Source: RYN-230 sp963834515
Lineage (GTDB): Bacteria > Actinomycetota > Actinomycetes > Streptosporangiales > Streptosporangiaceae
DNA: 64,000 nucleotides
NCBI GenBank assembly: GCA_963834515.1
Contig: CAWICB010000007.1
Span: 1,860,001 to 1,924,000, forward strand
Direction of reading: 5' to 3'
The translations under genes were made by a program, and so were the position numbers. The notes beneath the pieces were generated by a model that saw nothing but the letters and a program-made list of their open reading frames with translations, was not told the DNA's origin and made no database searches. Below, in pieces: positions 1-9,085 of the stretch. Each line of letters starts with the position of its first letter. Position 1 is the stretch's first letter.

Positions 1-247
1 GGAGCTGGTGCAGCCCGGAGAACGGCAGGTCAGCCTCGAACTCCACGCCCGCCGCACGGACCACCCGCACCCCGGCCGCGGCCGCGGCGGTGGCGGCGGC
101 ATCCAGCAGCGCCGTCTTGCCCACGCCAGGCTGGCCCAGGACCAGTAGTGCGCCGGGCTGGCCGGCCGGGCCGCCCAGCAGCGCCTCGATGAGCGACAGG
201 TCGCGGTCCCGGCCGAACAGCGCAGGCCCAGCGGTCAGGACATTCAT
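1..247 (-). CDS. LAL-family LuxR regulator, N-terminal ATPase part (cut by window edge)
   Basis: Only the first 82 codons lie in the window; the rest continues beyond base 1. The reading frame opens with ATG at 245-247 and gives a short N-terminus followed by the Walker A motif GQPGVGKTALLDAA at about residues 39-52, then VVRAAGVEFEADLPFSGLHQL-type sequence, which is typical of the start of the AAA/STAND ATPase domain of large ATP-binding LuxR (LAL) regulators. Such proteins are usually about 900 residues and end in a LuxR helix-turn-helix. The gene points away from a second, broken LAL gene at 663-1822. The family call is firm; nothing can be said of its target. Confidence 0.75.
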   Translation of the reverse strand, partial: MNVLTAGPALFGRDRDLSLIEALLGGPAGQPGALLVLGQPGVGKTALLDAAATAAAAAGVRVVRAAGVEFEADLPFSGLHQL

Positions 248-300
248 CGTCCCCCCCTTTTCCGGCCGGCCGGGACGGTTTCTGGGCCGTACCCAGCCTT

Positions 301-379
301 GCGCTGATCAGCGCGCAGCGGACCCGGAGGATACCCGGGTCGTGTCCCGGGGTTGCGCCCCGGGGGCCGCACCCCCGGG
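301..379. promoter_or_regulatory. Cluster of palindromes between the two divergent LAL genes
   Basis: Seen directly: a perfect 14-bp palindrome GCGCTGATCAGCGC at 301-314, and two overlapping hairpins. Bases 346-352 (CCCGGGG) can pair with 358-364 (CCCCGGG) across a 5-nt loop, while 359-366 can pair with 372-379 across another 5-nt loop, so the middle strand can join only one hairpin at a time. The block lies in the 415-bp gap between the two LAL genes. A related GCGCTGATCGC sequence follows at about 390-400. A role as operator or attenuator is inference. Confidence 0.35.
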
Positions 380-662
380 TAGCCCGGCTCGCGCTGATCG
401 CAGCGGCAGAGACGGCCAGCTCGGGCACAGAGCTCCGCTGCGGCGGCCTTCCCCGGGTCTGGCCGGCCAGGTTACGCTGTGGGGCAGGTGATGGTGCAGC
501 TCCGGCGTACTGATGGGGCTGCTGGTAGCCGTGGCACATGCGAGGCCCCATGAACGTTTGCGCCCGGCCGGGCGACCCGGGAGCGCCGCTGGGGCAGGAC
601 TGCGGCCCCGGCCGGCCGCGTCGTGGTGGCCGGCGTTACGGGCGAGGCGTAGCCCCCGGCGG

Positions 663-1822
663 ATGGCCATCCGGTCCGGGCTGCGAGGCCGCGCGCCAGC
701 GCTGACTGACCGGCGCAGCGAACGCGCGATTCTCGACCAGCTGCTCGACGCGGTGCGGGCCGGGGAGAGCCCGGTGCTGGTGGTGCACGGCGCCCCCGGC
801 GTGGGCAAGACCGTGCTGCTGGACTACCTGGCCCGGGGCGCGTCGGGGTGCCGGCTGCTGCGGGTGGCGGGCGTGCAGTCGGACTGGCCTCCCAGGCCGC
901 GACGGTGATCCGCGCTGGTGATTTCGCGGCCGCGACGTCGCTGATCGCCGAGGCTGACGTGGTCTCGGAGGCGACCGGGATCCGCTACCCGCCGTTCGCG
1001 CCGTTGTGGCTCGGGTGCCTGGCCGGCCGGGAGGCGGAGGCCATGGCGCTGATCGAGTCCACCATCGACGAGGGCATGGCCGCGGGCCAGGGGCACGCGG
1101 TGAGCTTCGCGCACTGTGTGGCCGCGATCCTGTACAACGGCCTGGGCCGTTACGCCGACGCGCTGGCCGTGGCCCGGCTGGCCAGCGAGCACACTCCCGA
1201 GCTGTATGTCTCCATGTGGGCGCTGCCTGAGCTGATCGAGGCGGCGGTCCGCACCGGGGACACCCGGGCCGCCGGGCAGGCGCTGAGCCGGCTGGCGGAG
1301 ACCACCCAGCCGGGCGGGACCGATTACGGCCTGGGCATCGAGGCGCGCTGCCGGGCGCTGCTCGCCGCGGGCCAGGCCGCCGACGGCCTGTACCGGGAGG
1401 CGATCGGCCGGCTGGGCCGGACCAGGCTGCGGCCCGAGCTGGCCCGCGCCCACCTGCTCTACGGCGAGTGGCTGCGCCGGGCGGGCCGCCGCGCGGACGC
1501 CCGCACCCAGCTGCGGACGGCGCACGAGGCGCTGGCCGCGATCGGCGCCGAGGCGTTTGCCGAGCGGGCCGCGGGCGAGCTGCTGGCCACCGGGGAGACG
1601 GTGCCCAGGCTGCCGCTGGAGGTCCGCACCGAGCTGACCGCGCAGGAGGCGTCCATCGCCCGGCTGGCCCGGGACGGGCTGACCAACACCGAGATCGGCG
1701 CGCAATTGTTCCTCAGCGCCCGGACCGTCGAATGGCACCTGGGCAACGTGTTCATCAAGCTCGGCATCCGGTCACGCCGCGAGCTGCGCCGGGCCCTGGG
1801 CCAGCACCCGCCCGCGCACTGA
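663..1822 (+). pseudogene. LAL-family LuxR regulator with central deletion and frameshift
   Basis: The 5' part (ATG at 663) encodes the start of a LAL ATPase: LTDRRSERAILDQLLDAV, then Walker A GAPGVGKTVLLDYLA and LLRVAGVQSD. At about 890-900 this frame runs into a stop (TGA ending at 908), while a second frame continues as a TPR-like region (FAAATSLIAEADVVSEATG) and ends in a complete LuxR HTH (LTAQEASIARLARDGLTNTEIGAQLFLSARTVEWHLGNVF, given here in two runs: residues LTAQEASIARLARDGL and TNTEIGAQLFLSARTVEWHL). The two ends sum to about 380 residues, against about 900 for intact LALs, so roughly 1.5 kb of the middle is missing and the junction is out of frame. A protein starting inside the second frame could still carry the HTH, but as a regulator this looks dead. 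Confidence 0.8.
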
Positions 1823-1836
1823 CCAGCGCGCTGGAG

Positions 1837-2451
1837 TCAGCTGGGGCGGCCGAAGCCGCCGGCTGAGCAGTCCTGCGCGTAGTCACACGTGCCACCGGCG
1901 CGGAACTGCCGGGCCGCCCGCACGACCTCGGAGCCGAGCTTGCGCAGCTGGGTGGCGACCGCCTCGTCCTTGAGGTGCCCGTCGGGGTCGAAGGACTGCC
2001 AGGACTGCGCGACCGGCAGCACGAGCGGGACGCTCCAGCCGCGCAGCGACCGGGCGATGAAGTCCATGGTGTTGACGGCCTGCAGGCCCTGCACCCCGCC
2101 CGCGGTGGTGACCAGCCCGATGGGTTTGCTGGTCAGGTACGGCGGGTCACGGTCGGCCAGCAGGATCAGCCAGTCCAGGGCGTTCTTGAACGAGCCGCTG
2201 ACCGAGCCGTGGTAGGTGGGGCTGGCCCAGATCAGCCCGTCGCAGCGGTACACCGTCTCAGCCAGCCGTTCCGCGGCGGGCGGCGGCGCGTGCTCCGCGG
2301 TGTACAGCGGCAGGCCGAGGTCGCGGACCCAGATCAGCTGGGTGTCAGCCCCGCTCCCCGCCGCCCCGTCCAGGGCGGCCTGCAGCGCGGTCCGGCTGGT
2401 CGACTCCGGACGGAGGGAACCACCGAGGCCAACGACCCGCACCGATCCCAT
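1837..2451 (-). CDS. NADPH-dependent FMN reductase family protein
   Basis: About 204 residues with the flavodoxin-like fold of NAD(P)H:FMN/quinone reductases: VVGLGGSLRPESTSRTAL binds the flavin phosphate near the N-terminus, and the conserved core WASPTYHGSVSGSFKNALDW follows at about residue 78, with PIGLVTTAGG after it. These enzymes pass electrons from NAD(P)H to FMN or to quinone and azo substrates in the cytoplasm. ATG at 2449-2451 is preferred over the upstream in-frame GTG at 2466 because a GAGGAG ribosome-binding site lies 9-14 nt before it. A C-terminal tail with two cysteines (CDYAQDC) is unusual. The substrate is unknown. Confidence 0.85.
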   Translation of the reverse strand: MGSVRVVGLGGSLRPESTSRTALQAALDGAAGSGADTQLIWVRDLGLPLYTAEHAPPPAAERLAETVYRCDGLIWASPTYHGSVSGSFKNALDWLILLADRDPPYLTSKPIGLVTTAGGVQGLQAVNTMDFIARSLRGWSVPLVLPVAQSWQSFDPDGHLKDEAVATQLRKLGSEVVRAARQFRAGGTCDYAQDCSAGGFGRPS

Positions 2452-2562
2452 GACCTGGCTCCTCACTGCCGCACCCGCTGATCATCGCATGCCGCCGGAT
2501 TCGGTCACTGGGGCAGCCAGGTGACTGATGACAGCGGGCTACGGCCGGGCCAGGATGATCAC

Positions 2563-3989
2563 ATGAGCGCGCGGGCACCGGCGGCCGCGGCGTCGGCGTG
2601 GGCGCCGTTCCGCCACGAGGCGTTCGCGGCCATGTGGGGCGCCCAGTTCGTCAGCAACATCGGCAGCTGGATGCAGACCGTCGGGGCGCAGTGGCTGATG
2701 CTGGCGCTGACCGGGTCCGCCGCCTATGTGGCGCTCATCCAGACCGCGGCCAGCCTGCCCGTGGTGCTGTTCGCCGTGCTGGCCGGGGCCATCGGGGACC
2801 TGGTCGACCGGCACCGGTTCCTGCTCATCACCCAGGCCCTCATGCTGGCCGCGGCGGCTGCGCTCGGGTTCCTGGTCCTGGCCGGGCTGGCTGGCTGCTG
2901 GCCCTGATCTTCGCCGTGGGCACCGGCCAGGCGCTCACGTCGCCCACCTGGCAGACGCTGCAGCCGGAACTGGTCTCCCCCGCCGAGCGCCCGCAGGCCA
3001 TCTCGCTCGGCGCGGTGAACCAGAACCTGGCCCGGGCCGTAGGACCGGCCATCGGCGGGCTCATCCTGGCCGCCACCAGCGCCGGGACTGTCTTCCTGAT
3101 CAACGCGGCCACGTTCCTGGCCGTGGTCGGCGTGCTGGTCTGGTGGCGGGGCAGCCAGCCCGCCCGCACGCTGCCCCGCGAGCACGCGGGCGAAGCGGTC
3201 CGGGCCGGGGCCCGGTACGTGGCCGCGAGCCCGGCGCTCCGCGTCATCCTGCTCCGGGCCGGCTTGTTCGTGTTCTTCGCCGCCGCGATCTGGGCGCTGC
3301 TGCCGGTGACCGCCCAGTCCCGGCTGCACCTCGGGTCCGGCGGCTACGGGCTGCTGCTCGGCTGCGTCGGGATCGGCGCGGTGGCAGGCGCGCTGCTGCT
3401 GCCCCGGCTCCGCGGCCGGTTCGGCCCGGGAACCCAGCTCACCGGGGGTTCGGCCGGGCTGGCCGGGGTGGCCCTGGTGCTCGGCTTCGTGCCGGTGACC
3501 GCGCTGGCCGCGGTGGCCCTGGCCGTGGCCGCGGCCGGGCTGGCCCTCGGCCCGCTGGCCGGGCTGCGCTACCGGTTCCAGCCCATCCCGCCCGCGCAAC
3601 TGCTGCCCGCCGCCGACTGGCCGGTGCCCAACCTGGCCACCGGGGATCCCGCCACCGGGCCGGTCATGGTGACGGTCGAGTACCGGTCCCGCCCCGGGCA
3701 GGAAGCGGAGCTGCTGGCCGGGCTGCGGGACGCCCGGTTCAGCCGGCGGCGCACCGGGGCCAGCAGCTGGCGGGTGTGGCAGGACGCGGCCGACCCGGAC
3801 CGGATCATCGAGCAGTTCGTGGTCGCGTCCTGGGCAGATCACATCCGCCAGCACGGCCGGGTGACCGTCCGCGACCAGGAACGCTACGACCAGATCCGGT
3901 CGATGACCGATCCCGCGCAGCCGGTCACGGTCACGCACTGGCTCACCCCGCCCGGTCCCCGGCACACCCGTAACACCCTGGATGCCTAA
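2563..3989 (+). pseudogene. MFS exporter (MFS_3/enterobactin-exporter-like), frameshifted and internally deleted
   Basis: The first frame encodes the N-terminal helices of an MFS_3-type exporter (FRHEAFAAMWGAQFVSNIGS, then MQTVGAQWLMLALTGSA). It stops at 2907, while the frame one base back continues from about 2890 as WLLALIFAVGTGQALTSP and runs to 3989. The family's C-terminal soluble domain is present (VMVTVEYRSRPGQEAELLAG to the end). Between FVPVTALAAVALAVAAAG and LALGPLAGLRYRF the usual late transmembrane helices are missing, which looks like an in-frame loss of roughly 60 residues. Two independent lesions make this a pseudogene rather than a read error. Intact relatives export siderophores, macrolides or other small molecules. 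Confidence 0.75.
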
Positions 3990-4029
3990 CGCCCGAGCGG
4001 GGCCCTCAGCCACCGTGCCCCGGGTCGGA

Positions 4030-4232
4030 TACGGTCCGGCGGACGATGAGCCACTGCCCGCGTCGCGGCGCAGCGTCTGGGTGATGGCCACGGCGGCGCG
4101 GATGGTGACCGGCGGGACCGGGTCGATGATCAGCAGCACCGACTGGACGACGGCGGCATCATCGTCCTCCTCGATGACCGGGTTGAGAGTGAGATGCAGC
4201 GTCCAGGCCGCCGGCCCTGACTGATGCTGTGC
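4030..4232 (-). pseudogene. Possible short coding remnant of unknown family
   Basis: On the minus strand one frame reads WTLHLTLNPVIEEDDDAAVV, then QSVLLIIDPVPPVTIRAAVA and ITQTLRRDA. This has the composition and hydrophobic periodicity of real protein, unlike the neighbouring antisense frames. No convincing start codon is in frame upstream before the NmrA gene begins on the other strand, and the frame simply runs on into antisense sequence. I do not recognise the family. It may be the tail of a gene whose front was lost. Confidence 0.25.
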
Positions 4233-4253
4233 CAGCCGGGCGTGGCGCACACT

Positions 4254-5159
4254 ATGGGCATGGGCATCCAGGATGACCTGCCGGGCCCGGTGCTGGTGCT
4301 GGGGGCCACCGGCGGCCAGGGTGGCGCGGTGGCCGCGGCCCTGCTCGGCGCGGGGCGCCCGGTCCGGGCCCTGGTCCGCGACCCGTCCGCCGCCGCGGCC
4401 GGCACGCTGGCGGCGGCCGGGGCCCAGCTCGCGGCGGGCGAGTTCACCGACCAGGCCGCGCTGGCCGCGGCCATGCGCGGCGCGGCCGCGGCGTTCGCGC
4501 TCACCACCCCGTTCGGGTCCGGGCCTGATGCTGAGATCCAGCAGGGCGAGGCGATCATCGCCGCGGCCGTAACGGCCGGGCTGCCGTACCTGGTGTTCTC
4601 CTCCGTGGCCGGGGCGACCGCGGGCACCGGGGTGCCGCACTTCGAGAGCAAGGCCACGGTCGAGCGGGCGCTGGCCGCAAGCGGCCTGCGGCACGCCATA
4701 CTGGCGCCGACCTACTTCTACGACAACGCCCTCGGCGGTTACCAGGACCTGCTGGCCGGCACCCTGGAACTCCCGCTGCCCGATGACCACCCGCTGCAGC
4801 AGCTCGGCCGGCCCGACCTGGGCGGGTTCGCCGCGCTCGTGCTGGCCGATCCGGGCCGGTTCACCGGCTGCCGGATCGAGCTGGCCAGCGACGCTCCCAC
4901 CCCGGCCCAGATGGCCGGGGCGCTGGCCGGTGCCCTGCGCCGCCCGGTGCGGTTCCGCGAAGTACCGCTGCCGGCCAGCCCGGACATGGCCGCCATGTGG
5001 CGGTTCCTGCGCGGCCCGGGCTACCAGGCGGACACCACGGCGCTGCGCCGCGACTATCCCACGATCGGCTGGACCTCGTTCCGCACCTGGGCGGACCGGG
5101 CGTTCCGGCCCCGCGACCCGGCGGGCCGCGGGGCGCCCGGTGCACCGCACCGGCGCTGA
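4254..5159 (+). CDS. NmrA-like NAD(P)-binding oxidoreductase
   Basis: About 301 residues. A Rossmann motif GATGGQGGAVAAALLGAG lies near the N-terminus, followed by RALVRDPSA, the usual NADP-type arginine region, FSSVAGATAGTGVPHFESK, and a C-terminal half typical of NmrA/HSCARG proteins (PTYFYDNALGG). Family members sense NADP(H) or reduce quinones; many lack catalytic activity. ATG at 4254 begins MGMGIQDD; a second ATG at 4260 is possible and neither has a strong ribosome-binding site. It stands alone between a decayed segment and the ferredoxin-reductase gene 39 bp downstream on the same strand. Confidence 0.85.
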   Translation: MGMGIQDDLPGPVLVLGATGGQGGAVAAALLGAGRPVRALVRDPSAAAAGTLAAAGAQLAAGEFTDQAALAAAMRGAAAAFALTTPFGSGPDAEIQQGEAIIAAAVTAGLPYLVFSSVAGATAGTGVPHFESKATVERALAASGLRHAILAPTYFYDNALGGYQDLLAGTLELPLPDDHPLQQLGRPDLGGFAALVLADPGRFTGCRIELASDAPTPAQMAGALAGALRRPVRFREVPLPASPDMAAMWRFLRGPGYQADTTALRRDYPTIGWTSFRTWADRAFRPRDPAGRGAPGAPHRR

Positions 5160-5198
5160 GAGGCATCAGTCAGCGGCTTTGGCGGCACAATACAGGGT

Positions 5199-6458
5199 GT
5201 GACTCCGAAAGCCGCTGGGCCTGGGTTTGTGATCATCGGCGGTGGCGTGGCAGGCGGCAATGCCGCCGCGACCCTCCGCGAGGAGGGTTTCCCTGGGCCG
5301 GTGGTGCTCATCAGCCGGGAACCCGGCGTCCCCTTCGGCCGCCCGCCGCTGTCCAAGACCTACCTGCGGTCGGAAGAGGATCTCGATGCCTGGTACGTCA
5401 GGCCGGCCGGCTGGTACGCCGACCACGATGTCGAGCTTCACAACCAGGCCGTAGTGGTGGCCGTCGATCCAGCCGCGCATGCCGTCACGCTGGACTCCGG
5501 TACCCAGCTCGGCTACCAGAAGCTGCTGATAGCCACCGGCGGACGCAACCGGCGGCTCGGGTTGCCCGGGGCTGACCTGCCCGGGATTCACTACCTGCGC
5601 ACCGTGGCCGAATGCGATGCCATCAAGCGGGAGGCGGCGCCGGGCCGGCGTGCCGTCGTCGTGGGCATGGGGTTCATCGGCTGCGAAGTGGCGGCTTCGC
5701 TGACCCAGCTGGGCGTCCGGGTGACTACGGTCTTCCCGGGCCGGGTCCCGCTAGCGGCGGTGCTGGGCAGCGAGATCGGGTCGCTGATCGGCGCTATTCA
5801 CCAGGCCAACGGCGTGGAGCTGCGGCCCGGCGAGCAGGTCACCGCGTTCGAGGGCACCGAACGGGTGAACGCGGTCGTGACCGCGGCCGGTCACCGGATC
5901 GCGTGCGATTTCGTGGTCGCGGGCGTCGGCATAGCACCCGACATCCCGCCGGTCGCCGTGGCGCAGGATAACGGGATCCTGGCCGATGAACTGTGCCGGG
6001 CCAGCGCGCCGGACGTCTACGCGGCCGGCGACGTGGCCAACCAGCTCCACCCGCTGTTCGGGCGGGTCCGGGTGGAGCACTTCAACAACGGGGAGAAGCA
6101 GGGCGCCGCCGCGGCCAGGTCCATGCTCGGCTCGACCGCGCCCTACGACTACCTGCACAGCTTCTGGTCCGATCAGTACGAGCACAAAATCGAGTACGTC
6201 GGCCACGCCGCCAAGTGGGACGACTTCGTGGTCCGGGGCAGCGTCGAGGAGAGCAGGCTGATCGGCTTTTACCTGGCCAACGGGGTGGTGCTGGCCGCGG
6301 CCGGCCTCGACCGCGGCGGTGATCCCGAGCTGGACAGCCACGGCGAGATGGCGGCCTGCGCCCGCCTGGTGGCGGCACGGGCCCGGCCGGCCCCGGCCAC
6401 GCTGGCCGACGACCGCACCGACCTGTGGTCGCTGGCCAGCCCGGCCGCGCCGTCCTAG
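5199..6458 (+). CDS. FAD-dependent ferredoxin reductase-like oxidoreductase
   Basis: 419 residues with the two-dinucleotide-domain layout of putidaredoxin/rhodocoxin reductases. FVIIGGGVAGGNAAATLREE binds FAD at the N-terminus. RPPLSKTYL follows at about residue 47. AVVVGMGFIGCEVAASLTQL binds NAD(P)H near residue 150. The second FAD motif VYAAGDVANQ is near residue 265, with a reductase C-terminal domain after it. Such enzymes move electrons from NAD(P)H to ferredoxins that serve P450s or dioxygenases. GTG at 5199 is used as start. No ferredoxin is adjacent; the window's P450 is 43 kb away, so the partner is unknown. Its stop codon overlaps the stop of the convergent SDR gene (CTAG at 6455-6458). 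Confidence 0.85.
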   Translation: MTPKAAGPGFVIIGGGVAGGNAAATLREEGFPGPVVLISREPGVPFGRPPLSKTYLRSEEDLDAWYVRPAGWYADHDVELHNQAVVVAVDPAAHAVTLDSGTQLGYQKLLIATGGRNRRLGLPGADLPGIHYLRTVAECDAIKREAAPGRRAVVVGMGFIGCEVAASLTQLGVRVTTVFPGRVPLAAVLGSEIGSLIGAIHQANGVELRPGEQVTAFEGTERVNAVVTAAGHRIACDFVVAGVGIAPDIPPVAVAQDNGILADELCRASAPDVYAAGDVANQLHPLFGRVRVEHFNNGEKQGAAAARSMLGSTAPYDYLHSFWSDQYEHKIEYVGHAAKWDDFVVRGSVEESRLIGFYLANGVVLAAAGLDRGGDPELDSHGEMAACARLVAARARPAPATLADDRTDLWSLASPAAPS

Positions 6459-7219
6459 GCGTTCGAGAACAGCGGGATGTTCGCCCCGCTGATCGGGGCC
6501 AGCGGGCTGTCCAGCAGCGCCACGATCAGCTCCGCGACGTCGTCCGGGGTCAGCCCCGGGCGCAGCGCCGGGTTGGCCCGCCGCAGCATCTGCGTATCGA
6601 CCGCGCCGGGGCTCAGGCAGATGGCGCTGATGCCGTGCTTCCTGCCCTCGACGGCGATCGCCTCGGTGAGCCCGATGACCCCGTACTTGGACACGTTGTA
6701 CGCGGCTAGCCCCGGGAATTTCTCGGTCGCGTAAACGCCGGACAGCGACCCGATGTTGACGATCCGGCCCAGGCCGGCCCGGACCATGGCGGTGAACGCC
6801 GCGCGGCAGCACAGGAACGTGCCGGTCAGGTTGACGCCGAGCGTCTCGCCCCAGATGGTGGACGTGGTCGCGCCGAACGGCGCGGGGGTCAGCACCCCGG
6901 CCGCGCAGATCAGCGCGCCCAGCTGGCCAGCCGAAGTCACCTCGGCGAACAGGCGCCCGACCGCGGCCTCGTCGCTCACGTCCGTCGGCACGGGCGTGGC
7001 CTGGCCGCCGGCGTCCCTGATCCGGGCCGCCACCCCATCGAGAGCCTGGCTGTCCCGGGCGGCCAGCACGACGTGGGCGCCAGCCGCGGCGACGGCCGCG
7101 GCCGTGGCCGCCCCGATCCCGCGGCTGGCCCCGGTGACCACCGCCAGCCGTCCCGGCAGCCACCTGTGCGGGGCGGCGGCCGGGGGCCCTCCGGTCACGG
7201 GCCCGGTCAGCTCACCCAT
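6455..7219 (-). CDS. Short-chain dehydrogenase/reductase (last gene of the pterin-type operon)
   Basis: Classical SDR of about 254 residues. VVTGASRGIGAATAAAVAAA is the cofactor-binding TGxxxGIG motif, CAAGVLTP replaces the NAG motif, and the catalytic set is S in NIGSLSG with YNVSK (YxxxK). It reduces or oxidises a carbonyl or hydroxyl with NAD(P)H. ATG at 7219 (MGELTGP) overlaps the last 8 nt of the glycosyltransferase gene, so the two are translationally coupled. An upstream in-frame ATG at 7252 lies inside the glycosyltransferase. It belongs to the minus-strand run that starts at 9479. Confidence 0.87.
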   Translation of the reverse strand: MGELTGPVTGGPPAAAPHRWLPGRLAVVTGASRGIGAATAAAVAAAGAHVVLAARDSQALDGVAARIRDAGGQATPVPTDVSDEAAVGRLFAEVTSAGQLGALICAAGVLTPAPFGATTSTIWGETLGVNLTGTFLCCRAAFTAMVRAGLGRIVNIGSLSGVYATEKFPGLAAYNVSKYGVIGLTEAIAVEGRKHGISAICLSPGAVDTQMLRRANPALRPGLTPDDVAELIVALLDSPLAPISGANIPLFSNA

Positions 7220-8303
7220 CGGCCACCCGCTGGTAGAGACGCTCATGTGCATCCAGGGTCAGTTCCAGGTCAAGGTGGTCCTGGGCGTGCTCCCGGCAGG
7301 CCGGCCGGGAAATCCCGGCCACCTTGGACACCGCCCCGGCCGCGGCTTCCAGGTCGTCGGGGGGAACCAGGAACCCAGTTACCCCATCCATGATCACTTC
7401 ACTGAGCCCGCCGCGCCGGAACGCGATAACGGGCGTGCCGCACGCCTGCGCCTCGGCGGCGGCCAACCCGAACGGCTCGTCCCAGCGGGCCGGGCACAGC
7501 ACCACGGCCGCCCGCGCCATGGCCTCCCAGAGCAGTGTCCGGGGGACTCCCGGGTGCACGGTCACTCCTGGCCAGCTTCGCCGCGGGTCGATCTGCTCCC
7601 GGCTGTACCCCGGGTCGTAGACGTCGCCGTAGACGTCGATCGGCACGCCAGCCGCGTGGGCGATGTCAATAGCCTCAGCCGTGCCTTTCTCCGCGGTCAG
7701 CCGGCCCGCGTACAGCGCGCCCGGCCCGGGGGCCGCCGACCAGGGAATGACGCTGGTGCGCGGATACGGCGGCAGGATCGCGTTAACGGGAACGACCCGG
7801 CGCCAGGCGCGGGCCTGGAAATGCGACACTGCCGCCACCGCAGGCGGCCGGCGGTGCCGGGCGGCCTGGCCAAGCGCCGCCGACACCGCCGTGTCCGGCG
7901 GCAGGTGGAGCGTATGCACCACTGGTGCCTGCAGCGCCGTGGCCAGCCGGACCGCGGGCGCGTCGAACGCGTGGTTGTGGATCACGTCATACTGGGTCGC
8001 CTGCATGGCCAGGTAGGCGGCGCGGAACGCGGACTCGGCCGCGGCCCCCGCTGGCCCGTCTTCCCCCGGCCCATCCCCGGCTGGCCCGGCCACCCGGTAG
8101 AGCGTGCCCGCCAGAGACGCGGGATCGATCCCGGTGTCGATCACCTCGACCCCCGGGATCTGCGATCCGGCGGCGGCATAGACGTGCACCTCGTGCCCCC
8201 GGCCGGTCAGGCCGCGGGCCAGGTCGGACACGAACGCCTGCGAACCGCCGCGCTGCGGCTCCCGGATAGCCGTCACCAGCGGCGCCATGATCGCGATCTT
8301 CAT
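7212..8303 (-). CDS. Glycosyltransferase family 4
   Basis: 363 residues with a GT-B fold. The N-terminal domain has MKIAIMAPLVTAIREPQRGG and later DVIHNHAFDAPAV. The C-terminal nucleotide-sugar domain has GALYAGRLTAEKGTAEAI, then PARWDEPFGLAAAEAQACGT (the E-x7-E motif) and GFLVPPDDLE. It should transfer a sugar from an activated donor to an acceptor in the cytoplasm. The start ATG shares ATGA with the stop of the methyltransferase gene and its end overlaps the SDR, so it is locked into the operon. A glycosylated pterin-like product is a possibility from context, not proof. Confidence 0.88.
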   Translation of the reverse strand: MKIAIMAPLVTAIREPQRGGSQAFVSDLARGLTGRGHEVHVYAAAGSQIPGVEVIDTGIDPASLAGTLYRVAGPAGDGPGEDGPAGAAAESAFRAAYLAMQATQYDVIHNHAFDAPAVRLATALQAPVVHTLHLPPDTAVSAALGQAARHRRPPAVAAVSHFQARAWRRVVPVNAILPPYPRTSVIPWSAAPGPGALYAGRLTAEKGTAEAIDIAHAAGVPIDVYGDVYDPGYSREQIDPRRSWPGVTVHPGVPRTLLWEAMARAAVVLCPARWDEPFGLAAAEAQACGTPVIAFRRGGLSEVIMDGVTGFLVPPDDLEAAAGAVSKVAGISRPACREHAQDHLDLELTLDAHERLYQRVADG

Positions 8304-9085
8304 CCGGGCAGCACCTTGAAGGCCAGGTCGCGGGGCGGATTGATACCAAGTACCTCGAAGGGGACCTGGGACAAGCCGCGCCGCCGGACCTCGCCGGCCG
8401 CGCTGGGGTAGAAGATCTCGGCCAGCTGGACGGCCTCGTGATGGCTGCCGAACACTACCGACATCGGCCCGGGGAAGCGCACATACCGGTAGCCGTGGGC
8501 GGCGAGCCAGTCGATGTGGTTCGGCCAGATGATGGCGACCAGCCCGGCCGGCCGGCATACCCGCTCCATCTCGGCCAGGCCGGCCTCGCCACCGTGCCCT
8601 GGTTCGGGAGTGAAGGCCGAGCACGCCACGACCAGGTCAGCGAAATCGCCGGGCAGCGGCAGCTGGTCGAAGAACCCGCCGGTCACCCGGACCCGGTCCG
8701 CGTGGCCGGCGGCGGCGAGCTTCCGGCGCAGAATCCGGCGCAACGGCAGCGCGGGCTCCACCGCCACGATGTGCTGCCCGCGCTCGGTGAGCTGCATCGT
8801 GAGCCGTCCCGTGCCCGCGCCGACCTCGGCGATCCGGCCGACGTGGCGCGGCAGCCAGCCGACGACCCCGGGATGCAGCCGCTCGGCGGTGGCCAGCCGG
8901 TCATAGAGCTCCGGCTCCAGCCGGTACAGCAGTTCCCAGGCCAGGTCCTCGTCGTCCCGTGGATCACCGTCTCCCCGGGGGACAAACCGGCTCGCCTCGG
9001 CCCGGGTGAACACGCCCAGGTCGGCCGGCGTGTACCGGCTCCGCAACTGCGGGCCAGCCCGGGCCGGGACCTCAGGCCTGGTCAC
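8300..9085 (-). CDS. Class I SAM-dependent methyltransferase
   Basis: About 261 residues. The SAM-binding motif I is IAEVGAGTGRLTMQLTERG near residue 85, followed by the acidic VAVEPALPL and DLVVACSAFT. It transfers a methyl group from SAM to an unknown acceptor. GTG at 9083-9085 (VTRPEVPARAGPQL) is chosen because it overlaps the end of the upstream pterin-synthase gene by 14 nt; longer starts would sit deep inside that gene. The stop forms ATGA with the glycosyltransferase start. The context suggests tailoring of the same metabolite as its neighbours. Confidence 0.82.
   Translation of the reverse strand: MTRPEVPARAGPQLRSRYTPADLGVFTRAEASRFVPRGDGDPRDDEDLAWELLYRLEPELYDRLATAERLHPGVVGWLPRHVGRIAEVGAGTGRLTMQLTERGQHIVAVEPALPLRRILRRKLAAAGHADRVRVTGGFFDQLPLPGDFADLVVACSAFTPEPGHGGEAGLAEMERVCRPAGLVAIIWPNHIDWLAAHGYRYVRFPGPMSVVFGSHHEAVQLAEIFYPSAAGEVRRRGLSQVPFEVLGINPPRDLAFKVLPG

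Noticed and set aside
2724..5150. An 808-codon minus-strand frame
   Set aside because: It is antisense to the MFS relic and the NmrA gene, is Arg/Gly/Pro-rich and has no domain; long antisense frames are expected at this G/C content.
5751..7163. A 470-codon minus-strand frame across the ferredoxin-reductase and SDR genes
   Set aside because: It is antisense to the reductase and out of frame with the SDR; no domain-like sequence.
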